Numbered from the stretch's first letter, positions 9,033 to 19,549 are shown. The stretch is DNA of 64,000 nt from Avimonoglobus sp965151315 (GCA_965151315.1 CBCTZG010000003.1:1-64000), one strand, 5' to 3'. Numbers and translations: made by a program. Notes: a model not told the origin generated them from the sequence alone.

Positions 9033-9944
9033 CTATCTCAGCTTGCAATACGCAAGATATTCAAATCCTTTTGCAGAAGCACAAATATCATCGCAGATGC
9101 TTACTCTGTTGCTGTCGTATTTACCGAAATGCTTTATTAGGCAACCTCCGCCGCCAAGAATGTGCAGCTTGACTGTATCAGGGTTATATTCATAGCGTTT
9201 TAGTGCTTCAAAAATTTTTTCAACGTACTCGCTTGCTACCTTGTTCAATGCCTCTAAATAATCAGGAGAAACATCGGCTGTACCGCTTCGCAAAAAATAC
9301 TCCACGATACTGTCATCAATCTTAACACCGAAAATATCCATAATACGGTTCTTTGCAGTAATCATACACTGATTAACACCGAGCTTTTCAGTCCAGCACT
9401 TGCTTTCAACAGGCTTTTTATTGTTCACATACATAATGTTCATTGTGCCGTTCCCAATATCAGCAATTATATTTGTTCCGGTAAATTCCTTGATATGTTC
9501 GACAATAGCGGGGTAGCCTTGTGGATATACGCTGCAACCGACAAAAGTAATATTGTACTGTCTGTCATTAAATTTGAATGATACATTTTTATTCTGCATA
9601 AGATACTGCTTAAAGCTTTCCTTTTGAGTGCGTATCCAAGTAAGAGGGAGTCCGGCTGCAATGTAAACATTAGCCGTTTGAACTCTGTATCGGCTCAATT
9701 CCTTTGCAACAGCCATAAGAGTAAAAAGGTAGAAATCCTCATCAAGTGATTTGTCGGGTATAAATTCCTTGTGTCCTTCTCCGAATTTATAATACATACC
9801 GTCAAATTCAAGCACATTGCCGCTGAATATAGGCTCGGTATCATATTTTAAAATGCCCGACGGGGTGACGGTTGATGCGGATTTAATATTGCCGTAACCG
9901 TGGTCTATCCCTATAATTTTTGTTCCATTTCTTAATTCACGCAT
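9033..9944 (-). CDS. parM: ParM/StbA-like actin-type segregation ATPase
   Basis: This 303-aa protein has the actin-fold signature motifs: phosphate-1 loop IGIDHGYGNIKSA (residues about 12-24), phosphate-2 loop ADIGNGTMNIMYV (about 155-168), and an adenosine motif HILGGGGCLIKHFG near the C-terminus. ParM filaments push sister plasmids apart. On an ICE the protein would stabilise the excised circular form. It begins 3 bases after the megaprotein gene ends and is followed by parR, so the three are co-transcribed. Confidence 0.85.
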   Translation of the reverse strand: MRELRNGTKIIGIDHGYGNIKSASTVTPSGILKYDTEPIFSGNVLEFDGMYYKFGEGHKEFIPDKSLDEDFYLFTLMAVAKELSRYRVQTANVYIAAGLPLTWIRTQKESFKQYLMQNKNVSFKFNDRQYNITFVGCSVYPQGYPAIVEHIKEFTGTNIIADIGNGTMNIMYVNNKKPVESKCWTEKLGVNQCMITAKNRIMDIFGVKIDDSIVEYFLRSGTADVSPDYLEALNKVASEYVEKIFEALKRYEYNPDTVKLHILGGGGCLIKHFGKYDSNRVSICDDICASAKGFEYLAYCKLR

Positions 9945-9947
9945 TTT

Positions 9948-12900
9948 TCATCTCTCCATTTCATCTCTTTGTCTTTTTCTCAGCGGAAGCTCCGCTTCGT
10001 CCGGCTCGCCCATAACAACACCTTCATTACCTTTCTTATCCATGTTAAGAAGTGCATCAAGTGCCGCAAGCCGTTCAAGCTTTTCCTTTAATTCCTGCTC
10101 CTGTGGAAAATCCTTTTTACATTCAATTTTTGCTGCTTCATATTGCTTTTTTGTATCGGCAAGATTATCCTTAGCTACCTCCAGCCGTCCGGGTATACCA
10201 TCAATAGCATTGTCAAGTCTTTGTATATTTCCAAAAACATCAGCACCAAGCTCCACCTTATATGAAATCTCATTTTTTAGTTCGAGGTATATTGATTTGG
10301 ATATGCTGTCAATGAATACCATCATCGTAAAACCTCTGTAATCGCCTATTGTAACAGGTTCAATGTCTGTCAGCTTCTTGCAGCGTTCAATTAACGCTTC
10401 GCCCGCTTTCTTTTTATCAAAGTATCCAAACCCGTCAATGGTCATAGTATTGAATTTGTCCTCCTGCTTTGGATGCTGTTTTGCAACAACTATGTCTTTT
10501 TCATATCCCTGAATATTCTGATTAAGCTCCGCAATCTTTTTAGGATAATATTTCAGTACTCTGTCCTCCAATGCATATTTTTCATTCTGAAAACTTGATT
10601 TTATCAGCTTCAGTTTTGAAACCTCAGTGTCAAGTTCCATCTTTTCCTTGATATGAGGATTGCCTGTTGCCAACGCCTTTATTTCGGCATAGGAAAGAGC
10701 CGTTTCGTCAATGTCCTCCGCACTTCTCACAGGGGATTTACTTGTCATAATCTGCGATATGAATTTTTGTTTGTTTTCAACAGTCTGCCACATATAACTG
10801 TCAAAGGTATCCTTGGTAACATAGCGGTATATGTGTACCGTGTCATTAGTGTTGCCTTGTCTGATAATTCGACCTGCACGCTGTTCCAAATCGGCGGGAC
10901 GCCACGGACAATCTAAATCATGTGAAGCAATAAGACGCTTCTGGACATTGGTTCCGGCTCCCATTTTTGCGGTTGAGCCGAGGAGTATACGCACATCGCC
11001 CTTGCGTACCTTTGAAAAAAGTTCTTTTTTCTTAACCTCTGTGTCGGCATTATGTATAAACTCTATTTCATCTTCAGGTACGCCTCTTTCAATCAGCTTC
11101 TTCCGTATATCGTCATAAACATTGAATGAGCCGTCATTTTTCGGAGTGGACATATCACAGAAAACAAGCTGTGCGGATTTTTCACTCTTGTGCTGTTCCC
11201 ATATATCATAAACATTATTGATACATTGATTGACTTTTGAGCGGTCGTCATCGGGAAGCATAGGATTTTGCATACGCTGGTCAAGTGCTATTTTCCTGCC
11301 GTCGTTTGTTATCTTAAGCATATTATCAACAGTAGGCTCAACCTCACCTTTTCGGACAGCTTCGGCTCGTTCGCCGCAGTCAGCCACAAATTCTTTTTGA
11401 ATTTCGGTGGATTCAACAGCAACGTTATGATATACAGCTTCGGGAACAGGAAGTTTAAGCATATCAGCAGTCTGAATATCTGCAACCTCCTTGAACATTG
11501 ACATAAGTTCGGGAAGGTTAAAGAATTTAGCAAACCTTGTTTTTGCCCGATATCCTGTGCCTTCAGGTGCAAGCCCAATCGCTGTTACTGTTTCACCAAA
11601 GGTTGAAGCCCAAGCATCAAATTGCTGCAAGCCTTTTTCCGCAAGTGTTCCGTACTGTAAATATCTTTGCATAGTGTACATTTCAACCATGCTGTTCGAG
11701 ATTGGAGTACCCGTAGCAAAGATTAAGCCTTTTCCTCCTGTGATTTCATCAAGGTATCTGCTTTTCATAAATAAATCTGAGGATTTCTGTGCTTCGGTCT
11801 GTGCAATACCGCCCACATTACGCATTTTTGTGTACAGAAAGAGGTTTTTATAAAAATGTGCTTCGTCAACAAATACTCGATCAACACCCAATTCTTCAAA
11901 AGTTACAACATCGTCCTTGCGTGTTTGGTCGTTCAGCTTTTGGAGCTTCATTTCAAGATTTCTCTTAGTCTTTTCCATCTGCTTGACGGTAAATCTCTCT
12001 GCATTGTCTGCTTTTGCTTGTGCAATGCCCACCATAATATCATCAATCTGCTGACTGAGTATTCTAATCTGCCTTTCCGCCGACATAGGTATTTTTTCAA
12101 ACTGAGAATGTCCTATGATAACAGCATCATAATCTCCGGTAGCAATTCTGCCGCAAAATTTTTTACGGTTTTTCATTTCAAAATCCTTTTTGGTAGCTAC
12201 AAGTATATTAGCGGCAGGATACAACTGCAAAAATTCACTTGCCCATTGTTCGGTCAGATGATTTGGAACAACAAAAAGGGACTTATTGCAAAGTCCCAAG
12301 CGTTTGCTTTCCATTGCTGCGGCTACCATTGTCCAAGTCTTTCCGGCACCCACAACGTGCCCTAATAGTGAATTGCCGCCGTACATAATTCTTGCAACAG
12401 CGTTTTTCTGATGCTGCCGCAGTTTTATTTCAGGGTTCATACCGCTGAATGTTATATGACTGCCATCATATTCACGGGGACGGTTAGAATTAAACCGTTC
12501 ATTATACAATGTAACAAGTTCTTCACGGCGTTCAGGTTCTTTCCATACCCAGTCAACAAAAGCCTGTTTTATTGTTTCCTGTTTTTGCTGTGCAATAGCG
12601 GTTTCCTTGACATTTAATATGGCAACCTTATTTCCGTTTTCGTTTTCCTTGTAATCAAAAATACGCACATCACGCTGATTAAGAGTATCCTCAATAATCT
12701 TATATGCGTTTGCTCTGTGCGTACCGTAAGTGTTGTTGGCTTTTACATTTGTTCTGTCAAAGGTCTTTTTTGAAATATTCCACTCTGCCGTCGGTTTGTA
12801 ATACCGTACTTTGATTTGCCTTTTTGCATACAATGGTGTATCAAGCAATTCATAGGTAAACTGTTCAATATATTTATCGGGTATCCAAGTAGAGCCGAGT

Positions 12901-15900
12901 TTAACGGAAATCTCTGCCGCAGTCAAGTCTTTAGGCTGTACAGCTGTTAATGCTTCAACATTAACTTTGTATCTTTCGTCAGTCTGTGCAATAAGCTGTG
13001 CTGTTCGTAATTTCTGCCGCACATTTCCCGATAAGTATTCGTCTGCTGTGAGATATTTATTATATAAATCGCTTCCCTCAATATACTGAGAATTTAGAAA
13101 TATAACGTTTTTTAGGTCTGCAACGATTTCATCTTCGGTTTTCCCTGTAAGGGACATCATAAATTCCATATCAACCTTTGCCTTTTCGGCGAGAGATACA
13201 GCAAGAGCCTCCGATGCAGTATCTACTTTGGATATTTCTTTTTTTGCACCGATAGTCCGCTTTGTGAAAATATCGGCTTTTCGCTCCAACTCTCCGTTTT
13301 CGCCTATAACTTCAAGAGAGCAGAGGAGGAAGTAACTGCTGTCCTCTGAAAACGCAAGTGAGTTACCACGAGAGTTTATCAATCCGTATTTCTTTGTAAA
13401 AGAGTCATACAGTCTGTTGAGTTTCTCCTGCTGTGCCTTAATATCATCATCGGGATAATCTTCAGACTGATACTCGATAAGCTGACGGACACAATCCCGT
13501 ATTTCAATCAAGCCTTTAATACGATTTTCAGCAGTGGAGTTTAACTCTACCTTGTGCATAACGCTGTTTTCACGAAAATATATATCTCCGTCAACTACGC
13601 AAAAACTAAAATTCCTAACATTCGGGTCTGCCGGTATAGAGAAGTCCTCATCGTTGGAAATATCGTCAAATTCATATTCCGTGATTTGAGCGTGTATATT
13701 TTGGATTGCTCCGTCAAGCTGCTGGGCAAGGTCGACATCTTCATACGGTTTGCAAGTAATTGATTTGCCATACTGAGAGCTTTCCTCCGTCATTTCACCG
13801 AGTACCATTTCGGGATTGTCAATAAAATATTGATTTACGGTCAATCCGTTTTCGTCTTTCCCCACATTAACCCATTCCGGCATAATATCAGTCATTCTGT
13901 CCCTTTTTTGCAGGAAGATAATATCTGCTGTCACCTGTGTATTTGCATTTTTCAGAAAAGCATCGTTCGGAAGTCTTATTGCTCCCAACAAGTCTGCTCT
14001 TTGAGCAATATATTTTCGTACAGACGGATTTTTCTTGTCCATTGTACCCATAGATGTAATAAATGCTACAATACCGCCGGGGCGTACCTTATCCAAGGTT
14101 TTGGCAAAGAAATAGTCGTGTATGAAAAAGTTATGCTTATTGTATTTTTTATCAGCTAATTTATAGTTTCCAAAGGGCACATTGCCGACAGCGACATCAA
14201 AGAAGCTGTCCGGCAGTGATGTGTTTTCATAGCCTTGTATTGCTACGGAGTTCTTTTGATATAGCTGCTGTGCAATTCTGCCTGTTAAGCTGTCAAGCTC
14301 GATACCGTACATCTTGCTCTCGCTCATACTGTCGGGCAAAAGCCCCATAAAGTTACCGATACCGCACGATGGCTCCAATATATTACCCTGTTTAAACCCC
14401 ATATTTTCAAGTGCCTTATACATAGCCTTGATTACGGTGGGAGAGGTATAATGTGCGTTAAGTGTTGACGCACGTGCCTGCTCATATTCTTCGGGTGAAA
14501 GTGCAGCATATAACTCCTGAAACTCTTTTGACCAATTATCCTTTGTTTCATCGAATGCTTCGGATAAGCCGCCCCAACCGACATAACGGGATAGTATTTC
14601 CTGTTCTTCGGGTGTTGCAAGACGATTATCAAACTCACATTCCTTTAATACACGGATTGCTTCCATATTATTTCGGAATTTCTCTTTCTGCCCTCCGTAT
14701 CCAAGCTCATCATCGGTAATAACGAAGTTGTTTCTTTCCGACATAGGAATTTCAGGATAGACTACATTGTTTTTTACCTGTGTGGGAGCAGTTCTCGCAA
14801 TATCCGGCTTTAACGGCTTGTCTTTATCCGGTTGTTCGGTATCTGTTTTTTCTATGGTATCTGCTTTTTCCTGCTGCTTTACTGCAAGTCTGAGCCATTC
14901 AAGGCTTTCACTTCTGAATATGGGAAAGCCCGCCCCGCTTTGGAAAGTAATATCCTTTAAGCTGACAGTGTTAAAGACATTATTAATACTGTCAACAACA
15001 AATTTGCGGTTATCAATATCAAACTCCATACCGATATATTGAGAAAAGTCCTCCGATTGCTCCTGCGGTTGCTGCTCCTCCTGTTCTTCTTTTTCTTCTT
15101 GTTCTTCCATAACAGCATCATATAGACTAATATCATCTTCGGTTAGATTTTCTGTTTCGCTGTAATCCCGCAGCAGTTCAACCTTGTCGATTACTTGATT
15201 CTTCTCGTCAGCTGTCATTTTTGACAGCTCAGCGGAGTAATCAAGATTTACAGTATATCCGTTACTTTCCAACTCCCGTATCTTTTTTTCAAGTGTAAAT
15301 GACGGGAAACCGACCATAGGTATATCTTCACCGTTTTGATGCCTGTTCATGACCGTAAGCTGCAAAATATTTGCTGCTGCCGCAGCATCGTTGCCTGTAA
15401 TTTCATAGAAATCTCCCATTTTCGTTAGGGTTATGCTCTTAATCTCTGCAAGTTCATTTTTAAGTTCATAGGCTCCGTTTCGGTCATATACGCTTGTAGC
15501 TGCACCTTGTATTTTTTCAAGACAACTTATAAGCTGCTTACGCTTCTCACTGTCTTTTAAACAGTCCGCTATATAAAGTTCATTAGAGTTTAACATTTCC
15601 GAGATGCCAAAATCCGCAAAGAAATCACGCTCATAGTTATCTATCGTTTCTATGAAATAGAATACTCTTTTAGGCAGTGTGGATTTTCTTTCATCATCGG
15701 ATAGCTTCGATTGGCTGCTGATAAATTCAGTCCTCTCGTTGTGTATCCGCTTTTTTTCCTCCTCCTGATGTTTTTCGGAAAGATATGTGGGATATCCCTC
15801 ATTCTTTTCTCTTTCTGTCAAGTATGTTCCGGATTTGATAAGACTGTCTATTCTCTTTACTGCCTCAGTCCATTTCATAGTAACCTTTGCAAATGGTGAC

Positions 15901-18056
15901 AATATATCACCACGGCTTATGGTTAAACCTTTCCCGTCGTGATTGAAACTGTACGGGGTATTTGCATAACCGCCCCAGCCGTACTCATTCTTCAAAAAAT
16001 CAATACGCTCTTTAGGATTGTTATGCTCGGAAAAATATCGGTAAATACGATATTTGCTGTCTTGAAAACCGGAGCCTCCCTTTAATATACTGTTAATTTC
16101 ATCGTCTGTTATAAATCGCTGTGGTGATGTAACCGATATATTTGAGGTATATTCTTTTCGGGACAGCTTCAAATCCTCGATAAGCGGAAGTATTTCCGAT
16201 GGTGTGTACCACCGAAAACGTATAACATCTTTATTATGTTGGTATGAATTGTTTAAGAGCTGTGCCAAATTAAATAAATGATTTAATCCTCCTGTTGTTT
16301 CGAGTGCTTGCTGTATCTTTACTACACTGTCATCAAAACCTCCGTTGAATATATCATCATTGAACAGTTCTTTTAATTCGTGATATTCATCAGCGTTGAT
16401 GTTGCGTACCATTTCCTTATATGCGTATGCTGCACGGTGTATTTCAAATTCGTGCATTTTATCAAGGACTTCCTGCGGCGCATACCTACCAAGGTCAAGT
16501 AGCTCATCAATGCGTTTTGCTGCCTGTTCCCAAGATAGTGTTTCATCTGTGCTTATTGCCGATTTCCCTTGTGTTATGCTGATACCATTATCATTCCACC
16601 AAGCGGAAATGTTAACGTCGTTAAATATAAAACCTTTGCCGCCGGTTTTATACTCTGTTTTTAAAAATTCGGCTTTATCGGCAAGGGACCTGTTTTTACT
16701 AAACTCCACACAAATTTTAAGTATGCTGTCTTTGCTGTTACTTCCGCCGGCAAGTACCTCATCGATAATTTGCTGTGATACAGAAAAAACAGAGCCGAAT
16801 GTTAATTGCTCTGCTTCTCTGATAATATCCTGTTGTTCCTCAACAAGGGGAAAAAGACTTAATTGAACACCAACTGTTCGAGGACTGTTTCCTCTGCTGA
16901 ATGGGTAAGATTGTTCATCAGCCCCGTCCATTCCATCGGATCTGTCGCTTTCAGTTCTTCGTTCACGCCCTCTGTCTGTGCCATCTTCTTTACCATCTGT
17001 TCTATCTGTTCCTTCGCCGTTCGGTCTATCTCCGTCAGATGCTCGTGCAATTTCCCTGTCAGGAGCAGTGTTGTATATATGCTGCTGCGGTTCTGCTTGA
17101 GGAATGTTTCTCTCATTCTCCCGTATTTGCCCACCGGCTCGTTCTCCTCCGGAAGCTTCAAGTCGGGTATCAGATAATCGCCCTCTTGTTTGTAAGTTAT
17201 CATTTCTGTCATTGTTATCCGTCCTTTCATCGACAGTTTTGTTTTCGTCTGTATCTACATTGTACTCCGAATTTTTATTTTCCGCAAAAAATTTCTCCGT
17301 ATTTCTGTTTTTCTTTATTTCGGCACGGATAGTATATGCAATTTCTCTGAGCGCCTGTTCGGATATACTGCTAACAGCATTACCCAAAAGATTTAATGTT
17401 GACGGAGTATTAAAATTCATTATATATGGAAAATCTTCACGCTCAAAATATTCTGAGCCGTTATATCCCAAACGCTCAAATATCATATATGCAATGGAGT
17501 TTTCTGCCGTTTGCTGAAATTCCACATCAATATTGACTGCGTCCAATCCCTCTAAAAAGCTATCCGCTTTTGCATATTTAAGCTCGGCAAGATAATCTGA
17601 TTTATTATCCTCAACGGCATTATGAGCGGCACTCATAACCGCTTCTTCAACTGTTTCCTTATCTGACAACTCGCCGAAAGTGTTTTCAAGCGTTTCAATT
17701 ACGGCTTCTTTATATATTTCCCGAAATTCCCACAGTGAAACCTCATTTCCGTAAAAGCTGTTTGTGTCGCTTATATCAAATACATAGTCAATATATGTTC
17801 GTCCGTCTTTACTGTGAGGAAGGGCAATACCTTTTGCACCTCGGTTTATCCAGCGGTGCAGCTTATTGTTCCAAACATCCAAGCTTGCACACGCTCGTGC
17901 ATCGGGGCGCTGTGCGTATATCATAAGCTGGTCGGGGAACGGATATTTATATTGCCAAGCGGCAGAATGTAAAAAAGCCGTCCAATTCTCATAATCGGAC
18001 AGCTTCTTATATGTACTGCTTGACAACTCTGAAATGAGTTGTAATCTTGTAGCCAT
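9948..18056 (-). CDS. 2702-aa polyvalent protein: ArdC-like, MutS-I-like, N6-methylase-like and SNF2 helicase domains
   Basis: Domains in order: an ArdC-N-like DNA-binding region (about 20-90; DQLMIYAQRPDA, RWINRGAKGIAL), a low-complexity Asp/Arg-rich linker (about 265-400), and two related ~100-aa modules (near 460 and 670; each with LKTEY/LKNEYGWGG and WxxAxKRID). A MutS-domain-I-like module follows (about 875-945; MGDFYE, PMVGFP, GYTV), then a small beta domain (SLEWLR, near 1040). The methylase-like domain has motif I EPSCGIGNF (about 1229) and a motif-IV-like NVPFG (about 1292) in place of the usual NPPF/Y. The SNF2 helicase core has Walker A GAGKT (about 1902), DEAH (about 2064) and QRAGRIIRQGN (about 2395). 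Such proteins are thought to act on element DNA early after entry, in protection or replication. Unlike a simple restriction enzyme it has no obvious nuclease motif. Confidence 0.8.
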   Translation of the reverse strand: MATRLQLISELSSSTYKKLSDYENWTAFLHSAAWQYKYPFPDQLMIYAQRPDARACASLDVWNNKLHRWINRGAKGIALPHSKDGRTYIDYVFDISDTNSFYGNEVSLWEFREIYKEAVIETLENTFGELSDKETVEEAVMSAAHNAVEDNKSDYLAELKYAKADSFLEGLDAVNIDVEFQQTAENSIAYMIFERLGYNGSEYFEREDFPYIMNFNTPSTLNLLGNAVSSISEQALREIAYTIRAEIKKNRNTEKFFAENKNSEYNVDTDENKTVDERTDNNDRNDNLQTRGRLSDTRLEASGGERAGGQIRENERNIPQAEPQQHIYNTAPDREIARASDGDRPNGEGTDRTDGKEDGTDRGRERRTESDRSDGMDGADEQSYPFSRGNSPRTVGVQLSLFPLVEEQQDIIREAEQLTFGSVFSVSQQIIDEVLAGGSNSKDSILKICVEFSKNRSLADKAEFLKTEYKTGGKGFIFNDVNISAWWNDNGISITQGKSAISTDETLSWEQAAKRIDELLDLGRYAPQEVLDKMHEFEIHRAAYAYKEMVRNINADEYHELKELFNDDIFNGGFDDSVVKIQQALETTGGLNHLFNLAQLLNNSYQHNKDVIRFRWYTPSEILPLIEDLKLSRKEYTSNISVTSPQRFITDDEINSILKGGSGFQDSKYRIYRYFSEHNNPKERIDFLKNEYGWGGYANTPYSFNHDGKGLTISRGDILSPFAKVTMKWTEAVKRIDSLIKSGTYLTEREKNEGYPTYLSEKHQEEEKKRIHNERTEFISSQSKLSDDERKSTLPKRVFYFIETIDNYERDFFADFGISEMLNSNELYIADCLKDSEKRKQLISCLEKIQGAATSVYDRNGAYELKNELAEIKSITLTKMGDFYEITGNDAAAAANILQLTVMNRHQNGEDIPMVGFPSFTLEKKIRELESNGYTVNLDYSAELSKMTADEKNQVIDKVELLRDYSETENLTEDDISLYDAVMEEQEEKEEQEEQQPQEQSEDFSQYIGMEFDIDNRKFVVDSINNVFNTVSLKDITFQSGAGFPIFRSESLEWLRLAVKQQEKADTIEKTDTEQPDKDKPLKPDIARTAPTQVKNNVVYPEIPMSERNNFVITDDELGYGGQKEKFRNNMEAIRVLKECEFDNRLATPEEQEILSRYVGWGGLSEAFDETKDNWSKEFQELYAALSPEEYEQARASTLNAHYTSPTVIKAMYKALENMGFKQGNILEPSCGIGNFMGLLPDSMSESKMYGIELDSLTGRIAQQLYQKNSVAIQGYENTSLPDSFFDVAVGNVPFGNYKLADKKYNKHNFFIHDYFFAKTLDKVRPGGIVAFITSMGTMDKKNPSVRKYIAQRADLLGAIRLPNDAFLKNANTQVTADIIFLQKRDRMTDIMPEWVNVGKDENGLTVNQYFIDNPEMVLGEMTEESSQYGKSITCKPYEDVDLAQQLDGAIQNIHAQITEYEFDDISNDEDFSIPADPNVRNFSFCVVDGDIYFRENSVMHKVELNSTAENRIKGLIEIRDCVRQLIEYQSEDYPDDDIKAQQEKLNRLYDSFTKKYGLINSRGNSLAFSEDSSYFLLCSLEVIGENGELERKADIFTKRTIGAKKEISKVDTASEALAVSLAEKAKVDMEFMMSLTGKTEDEIVADLKNVIFLNSQYIEGSDLYNKYLTADEYLSGNVRQKLRTAQLIAQTDERYKVNVEALTAVQPKDLTAAEISVKLGSTWIPDKYIEQFTYELLDTPLYAKRQIKVRYYKPTAEWNISKKTFDRTNVKANNTYGTHRANAYKIIEDTLNQRDVRIFDYKENENGNKVAILNVKETAIAQQKQETIKQAFVDWVWKEPERREELVTLYNERFNSNRPREYDGSHITFSGMNPEIKLRQHQKNAVARIMYGGNSLLGHVVGAGKTWTMVAAAMESKRLGLCNKSLFVVPNHLTEQWASEFLQLYPAANILVATKKDFEMKNRKKFCGRIATGDYDAVIIGHSQFEKIPMSAERQIRILSQQIDDIMVGIAQAKADNAERFTVKQMEKTKRNLEMKLQKLNDQTRKDDVVTFEELGVDRVFVDEAHFYKNLFLYTKMRNVGGIAQTEAQKSSDLFMKSRYLDEITGGKGLIFATGTPISNSMVEMYTMQRYLQYGTLAEKGLQQFDAWASTFGETVTAIGLAPEGTGYRAKTRFAKFFNLPELMSMFKEVADIQTADMLKLPVPEAVYHNVAVESTEIQKEFVADCGERAEAVRKGEVEPTVDNMLKITNDGRKIALDQRMQNPMLPDDDRSKVNQCINNVYDIWEQHKSEKSAQLVFCDMSTPKNDGSFNVYDDIRKKLIERGVPEDEIEFIHNADTEVKKKELFSKVRKGDVRILLGSTAKMGAGTNVQKRLIASHDLDCPWRPADLEQRAGRIIRQGNTNDTVHIYRYVTKDTFDSYMWQTVENKQKFISQIMTSKSPVRSAEDIDETALSYAEIKALATGNPHIKEKMELDTEVSKLKLIKSSFQNEKYALEDRVLKYYPKKIAELNQNIQGYEKDIVVAKQHPKQEDKFNTMTIDGFGYFDKKKAGEALIERCKKLTDIEPVTIGDYRGFTMMVFIDSISKSIYLELKNEISYKVELGADVFGNIQRLDNAIDGIPGRLEVAKDNLADTKKQYEAAKIECKKDFPQEQELKEKLERLAALDALLNMDKKGNEGVVMGEPDEAELPLRKRQRDEMER

Positions 18057-18077
18057 TTATTCAGTTTTCCTCCTTTT

Positions 18078-18458
18078 CTAACGGATATGCTCAGCCTTGC
18101 GTTCCGCTCTCATTTTCTGTGCGGCATATATGCCTTGCTCCACAGATGTTATCTCACCGCTTTCAAGTTTTCTTATAAACTCGGTCTGATGTTTCGTATT
18201 CAGACAATAGATGTTTCTGCATAATCTCTGAACGCTGCCGAGAGTATCTTTATTTGTATCAATAATATCGCAAAGCATTCTGCCTATGTCATCATTGGGT
18301 ATTAGATGAACCTGAAGTGTAAGGGGATTGTTTAACGGTATCATACTCGGCGGCATAAGCACTCCCGTACTTTGCAGATTTGAACGAAGTTCACTGTCAC
18401 GGCAGGTCAAATCCGCCATAAGGCTGTTTGTTAAAAATTTTATGCTTGCTGTAATCAT
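18078..18458 (-). CDS. hypothetical ICE protein (126 aa)
   Basis: I do not recognise this family. It is a soluble 126-aa protein with an N-terminal beta-rich segment, PLTLQVHLIPNDDIGRMLCDII in the middle and a basic C-terminal helix (AQKMRAERKAEHIR). AGGAG precedes the ATG. It is encoded 21 bases before the megaprotein gene in the same direction, so it is likely co-translated with it. Confidence 0.55.
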   Translation of the reverse strand: MITASIKFLTNSLMADLTCRDSELRSNLQSTGVLMPPSMIPLNNPLTLQVHLIPNDDIGRMLCDIIDTNKDTLGSVQRLCRNIYCLNTKHQTEFIRKLESGEITSVEQGIYAAQKMRAERKAEHIR

Positions 18459-18508
18459 TTTTTAATCACACTCCTGTTTCTTTATGACTTTATTATACAG
18501 CATAGCTG

Positions 18509-19549
18509 CTATCTTTCCAAATTTTTATCCTTGCGTACCTTTTCGGGAGTAATTCCGGCTGCCTGTTTCAATGCTTTCATTGTTTTGGCGTTACAGTTTT
18601 CAAAATCTGCTTTACGCCTTATAAAGCTGTCAAGATTACCCTTAAATTCCGGAGTGTTAATATCTATAAGATACTGCGTACACCCACTGTCAAGGTGTGA
18701 AAAGAAGTCTTTAAAATTATTTTCTTTCTGTGCAGCTTCCTTTATAAGGTCAAATGAAATGTCGTTATATACAAGCTGTCCTCCTGTATCTGCATCGGGA
18801 TTGTAGTAAACTTCCGTAACGCCGTTTTCGCCAACAAAAAATTTATCTCTGCTTATGTCGGTATGATGTTTCTCTATAAACTGCAAATTTATATATGTTC
18901 CGAGCAGCTCCCGGTTATATGCGTAACAGTACACATTATATTGTCCTTGCCGTGGGTCACATCGAAGATAATACACATTGTTATCCGTATTTACTTTGTA
19001 TCCAAACACATTATCATCCGATACCAAATGCTCGGTGTCAGCGGATGCAAGGCGCATTTGGGCACGACTTTTCAATATTGGAGTATCAGCCTGAAAACGG
19101 AAATAATTTATTATATTATCAAGCTCACGGCTGAAATCATTTGTTTTGTATTTTTTATAATTTTCTCTGGATTCAATCATCGCCGAGGACTGAAAACGCT
19201 CATCAATCGAATTATCAAAGTATCCTCTTATATAACAGATACAACCACGGTTTTGCTCTTTATCCTTTGGTGCAAAGGTAAACTCAAATTCCTCTTGCGA
19301 TATACGCTCCAACTTAAAATCCGGGGTGTCTTTCGGACAATATATGTTCCCGCCACGCTCCATAAGCTCTGCAAACTGACATATATGAAAAACATTATAT
19401 CCTATTTGGGTATGATAGTCATCAATGTATTTGCATTTTCTGTCCGTAACAGCTCCGTCCCTTGTCTTAACGGTAATATATCCGCCATCGGGTATTCTGA
19501 ACAGCTCATTATAACTGCTGTCTATAAATCTTATTTCTTTGTTTTCCAT
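18509..19549 (-). CDS. polyvalent-protein-associated ICE protein (LPD28-like N-terminus)
   Basis: A 346-aa protein. Residues 5-75 (IRFIDSSYNELFRIPDGG, KCKYIDDYHTQIG, NVFHICQFAELMER) match a module I recognise from large-polyvalent-protein-associated domains on Firmicute ICEs, probably LPD28. The remainder (about 90-330) is unrecognised, with several aromatic-rich beta strands. Its start codon overlaps the previous gene's stop. A stand-alone LPD protein beside the megaprotein suggests a shared role on entering DNA; that is inference. Confidence 0.55.
   Translation of the reverse strand: MENKEIRFIDSSYNELFRIPDGGYITVKTRDGAVTDRKCKYIDDYHTQIGYNVFHICQFAELMERGGNIYCPKDTPDFKLERISQEEFEFTFAPKDKEQNRGCICYIRGYFDNSIDERFQSSAMIESRENYKKYKTNDFSRELDNIINYFRFQADTPILKSRAQMRLASADTEHLVSDDNVFGYKVNTDNNVYYLRCDPRQGQYNVYCYAYNRELLGTYINLQFIEKHHTDISRDKFFVGENGVTEVYYNPDADTGGQLVYNDISFDLIKEAAQKENNFKDFFSHLDSGCTQYLIDINTPEFKGNLDSFIRRKADFENCNAKTMKALKQAAGITPEKVRKDKNLER

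Noticed and set aside
9948..18056. Megaprotein as a type I/III restriction enzyme or anti-phage defence system (for example DISARM-like)
   Set aside because: It combines methylase and helicase, but lacks a nuclease motif and specificity subunit. It also sits in the core transfer operon of the ICE with other polyvalent-type modules.
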